From JAAZNO01 sp964508025 (GTDB lineage: Bacteria > Chloroflexota > Anaerolineae > B4-G1 > SLSP01), in the NCBI GenBank assembly GCA_964508025.1, contig CAZDSF010000124.1:1-7379 (forward strand): DNA of 7,379 nt. Direction: 5' to 3'. Of this stretch, positions 6,387-7,379 are shown piece by piece (within the stretch, counting starts at the first letter, position 1; every line of letters starts with the position of its first letter). A model generated the notes under the pieces. It was not told the DNA's origin, ran no database searches, and saw nothing but the letters and a program-made list of their open reading frames with translations. A program made the position numbers and the translations under genes.

Positions 6387-6435
6387 ATTTTAGATTTTAG
6401 ATTTTGGATTTTGGAACCTCTCCCAATCCAAAATC
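6387..6435. repeat. Heptamer array (ATTTTAG/ATTTTGG), left arm of the MNT/four-helix-bundle cassette, with internal hairpin
   Basis: Four heptamers (ATTTTAG twice, then ATTTTGG twice) fill 6387-6414. A short opposite-sense copy at 6427-6435 pairs perfectly over 9 bp with 6407-6415 across an 11-nt loop. The array is the inverted counterpart of the one at 7198-7225. It lies just upstream of the ribosome-binding site of the DUF1116 gene. Confidence 0.92.
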
Positions 6436-6449
6436 TCACGCTTGACAGT

Positions 6450-6851
6450 TCAGACTTTAGATTTTGGCAATGTCGTTGGTTGAGATTGAGGCGATTGCGT
6501 TTGAACCTTTCGGAGCGTTTTGATGGAAGAGACAATCATGGCAATGATTTCATCAGTTTCCTGCATCAGTAGCGATAGCAGCGACTCAGAAACCAAGCCA
6601 CTTTCGACAAGCAACTCCAACCAGTAGAGTGTTTCATCCGCTTCTTCCTCAACGATACTGAGTTTGGCGATCATGTCCGCTTCAGACTTCGCTCTGCACG
6701 CTGCCCGGTAATTTGCACCCACCGAGGTAGCCGAGCGCAAAATCTGCCGTCCAATCACATCAGCAGTTTTGTCCTTCGGGAGTGTCCCGACCATCCGAAT
6801 GATCCGCAACGCCAACTGCTTCGTCCGCGCCTTAAACGCTTTCTCGTCCAT
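6450..6851 (-). CDS. Four-helix-bundle protein (S23-type), second and divergent copy
   Basis: The 133-residue protein carries QILRSATSVGANYRAACRAK (36-55) and IVEEEADETLYWLELLVESG (66-85), hallmarks of the four-helix-bundle (23S rRNA intervening-sequence) family. It belongs to the GANYRAA subtype, unlike the AANIEEG copy at 1120-1536, so the two are not recent duplicates. The C-terminal 20 residues (TQSPQSQPTTLPKSKV) are low in complexity, and the last codons run into a heptamer unit before the TGA. The ATG at 6851 follows a heptamer leader with only a weak ribosome-binding site (GGATGGGAT). It lies 36 nt downstream of the MNT gene and shares its leader, so the two probably form one unit. The function is unknown; a partner role to the nucleotidyltransferase is possible. 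Confidence 0.88.
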   Translation of the reverse strand: MDEKAFKARTKQLALRIIRMVGTLPKDKTADVIGRQILRSATSVGANYRAACRAKSEADMIAKLSIVEEEADETLYWLELLVESGLVSESLLSLLMQETDEIIAMIVSSIKTLRKVQTQSPQSQPTTLPKSKV

Positions 6852-6886
6852 ATCCCATCCAAAATCTAAAATCAAAAATCCAAAAT
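6849..6886 (-). repeat. Heptamer leader of the four-helix-bundle gene, duplicate of 7188-7225
   Basis: These 38 nt (four ATTTTGG-type heptamers, a spacer GATGGGAT and the ATG) match the leader of the MNT gene at 36 of 38 positions. Its upstream edge lies 1 nt from the stop codon of the MNT gene. It holds no strong ribosome-binding site. Confidence 0.93.
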
Positions 6887-6887
6887 C

Positions 6888-7190
6888 TCAGCAGTTTGTC
6901 CATAGCACTTGTCCTTCTTGCTTGACCCGTGCAGCAAACGTGGCGGCGGTCAGGCTAAGATCTACCACATCCACCGTGTAAGGGATGCTCGATTGCTCCA
7001 AGCGCTCACGGAGCAGGCTTAACGGGACGCTCACGTCGCGCTCAGCAAGCACCGCGAGATCCACGTCCGAAGCCTGCCGCGCCCGTCCCGTTGCGCGCGA
7101 ACCGAACAGGTACACCGTGCAGGGAATCCCGACCAGGGTCTCTGCAATGGCCTTTTGTATGGTTGTCAGATGTCTCTCACTGATTTGCAT
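6888..7190 (-). CDS. Minimal nucleotidyltransferase (MNT / MntA-like)
   Basis: The 100-residue protein is a minimal Pol-beta-type nucleotidyltransferase. It has the motif GSRATGRARQASDVDLAV at 30-47 (GS-x10-D-x-D with Asp42 and Asp44) and a third acidic residue, Asp74, in PYTVDVVD, so all three metal-binding carboxylates are present and it should be active. MNT proteins such as MntA act as antitoxins that AMPylate HEPN toxins (HepT). Here the next gene is a four-helix-bundle protein and no HEPN gene with an R-x4-6-H motif is seen. The ATG at 7190 is preceded by a heptamer leader (GGATGAGAT) that recurs before the next gene. It interrupts the fdrA/DUF1116 pair, consistent with an inserted cassette. 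Confidence 0.9.
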   Translation of the reverse strand: MQISERHLTTIQKAIAETLVGIPCTVYLFGSRATGRARQASDVDLAVLAERDVSVPLSLLRERLEQSSIPYTVDVVDLSLTAATFAARVKQEGQVLWTNC

Positions 7191-7225
7191 ATCTCATCCA
7201 AAATCTAAAATCCAAAATCCAAAAT
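7188..7225 (-). repeat. Heptamer leader of the MNT gene; overlaps the FdrA C-terminus and stop
   Basis: Four heptamers at 7198-7225 (CCAAAAT, CTAAAAT, CCAAAAT, CCAAAAT on the plus strand) are followed by a short spacer and the MNT start. The FdrA reading frame enters the array and stops at the TAG made by its TTTTAG unit (7207-7205). The array is the inverted partner of 6387-6414 and the direct duplicate of 6859-6886. Confidence 0.93.
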
Positions 7226-7379
7226 GTGACCCGCTAACCGTGTGGCTGCCGCATTGGTTGGCAGCACCTCCACGCCCGCCGCGACGAGTTTGGCCTCTTG
7301 CGCGCTCAGGCGTTGCGGATCGGCTTCTGTCCCGCATACAGAGGCGACGAAGATGATCTCGCGCCCCGCAGCCTGCGCC
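7205..7379 (-). CDS. fdrA: FdrA/AllF-type protein (acyl-CoA synthetase-like), C-terminal 57 residues only
   Basis: Only the C-terminus is in the window. It reads EIIFVASVCGTEADPQRLSA, then LVAAGVEVLPTNAAATRLA, matching the end of FdrA proteins (CGTexDPQ, then aGv..~sNaaAa). FdrA has a succinyl-CoA synthetase-like fold and is the AllF subunit of oxamate carbamoyltransferase, the partner of the DUF1116 protein encoded further along. The last seven residues (HILDFGF) are translated from the heptamer array, and the stop is the TAG within it. This suggests that the original stop was lost or displaced when the repeat arose or the MNT/four-helix-bundle cassette entered. Residues upstream, including the CoA-binding part, are outside the window. 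Confidence 0.87.
   Translation of the reverse strand, partial: AQAAGREIIFVASVCGTEADPQRLSAQEAKLVAAGVEVLPTNAAATRLAGHILDFGF

Noticed and set aside
6407..6435. Nine-bp hairpin after the four-helix-bundle gene as an intrinsic terminator
   Set aside because: The stem is AT-rich and is followed by CCAAAATCTAAAA rather than a T-run on the transcribed strand; it is better read as part of the heptamer array.
1..7379. Insertion sequence, tRNA or rRNA
   Set aside because: No transposase, integrase, tRNA cloverleaf or rRNA-like segment was recognised on either strand.

Overview
All eleven genes supported here lie on the minus strand and are closely spaced, with gaps of 3 to 93 nt, so the window reads right to left as one long operon-like run. 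Both end genes are cut by the window edges. The catabolic genes are GC-rich, while most spacers are AT-rich and built from heptamer or octamer tandem repeats. A Uma2 nuclease, two four-helix-bundle (S23-type) proteins, an MNT nucleotidyltransferase, an archaeal-style thiolase/DUF35 pair and heptamer-repeat spacers together suggest an environmental, possibly thermophilic bacterium, perhaps Chloroflexota (Anaerolineae/Caldilineae-like). That placement is inference; no rRNA or other marker gene is present.

In transcription order: the C-terminus of an FdrA/AllF-type protein (7379-7205); an MNT nucleotidyltransferase (7190-6888); a four-helix-bundle protein (6851-6450); a DUF1116 protein related to YlbE/AllG (6368-4977); a small membrane-anchored protein resembling the Coa1 domain (4896-4480); a cyclase-family metal hydrolase (4431-3556); a GNAT-like protein (3463-2774); a SCP2-type thiolase fold protein (2770-1583) whose nucleophilic Cys position holds Pro; a second four-helix-bundle protein (1536-1120); a DUF35 zinc-ribbon/OB-fold protein (1026-673); and a Uma2-family nuclease (610 to beyond position 1).

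The metabolic core (FdrA, DUF1116, cyclase, GNAT-like, thiolase, DUF35) looks like a degradation pathway. FdrA and DUF1116 are two of the three subunits of oxamate carbamoyltransferase (AllFGH) in purine/allantoin catabolism. Cyclase-family enzymes hydrolyse amide, lactone or ring bonds, and thiolase/DUF35 pairs do C-C bond chemistry on CoA thioesters. The substrate cannot be read from the sequence.

The most unusual signal is in the spacers. Two gene pairs that usually sit together (fdrA with DUF1116, thiolase with DUF35) are each split by a four-helix-bundle cassette. Each cassette is bounded by short-period repeats in inverted orientation, so in the transcript the two flanks could pair over about 28 nt and enclose the inserted gene(s). 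Two other spacers carry the same kind of inverted heptamer array with no gene inside and fold into 16-18 bp hairpins. Four-helix-bundle proteins are known from intervening sequences of 23S rRNA genes, which are also closed by a flanking stem, so these may be related elements living in an mRNA operon.
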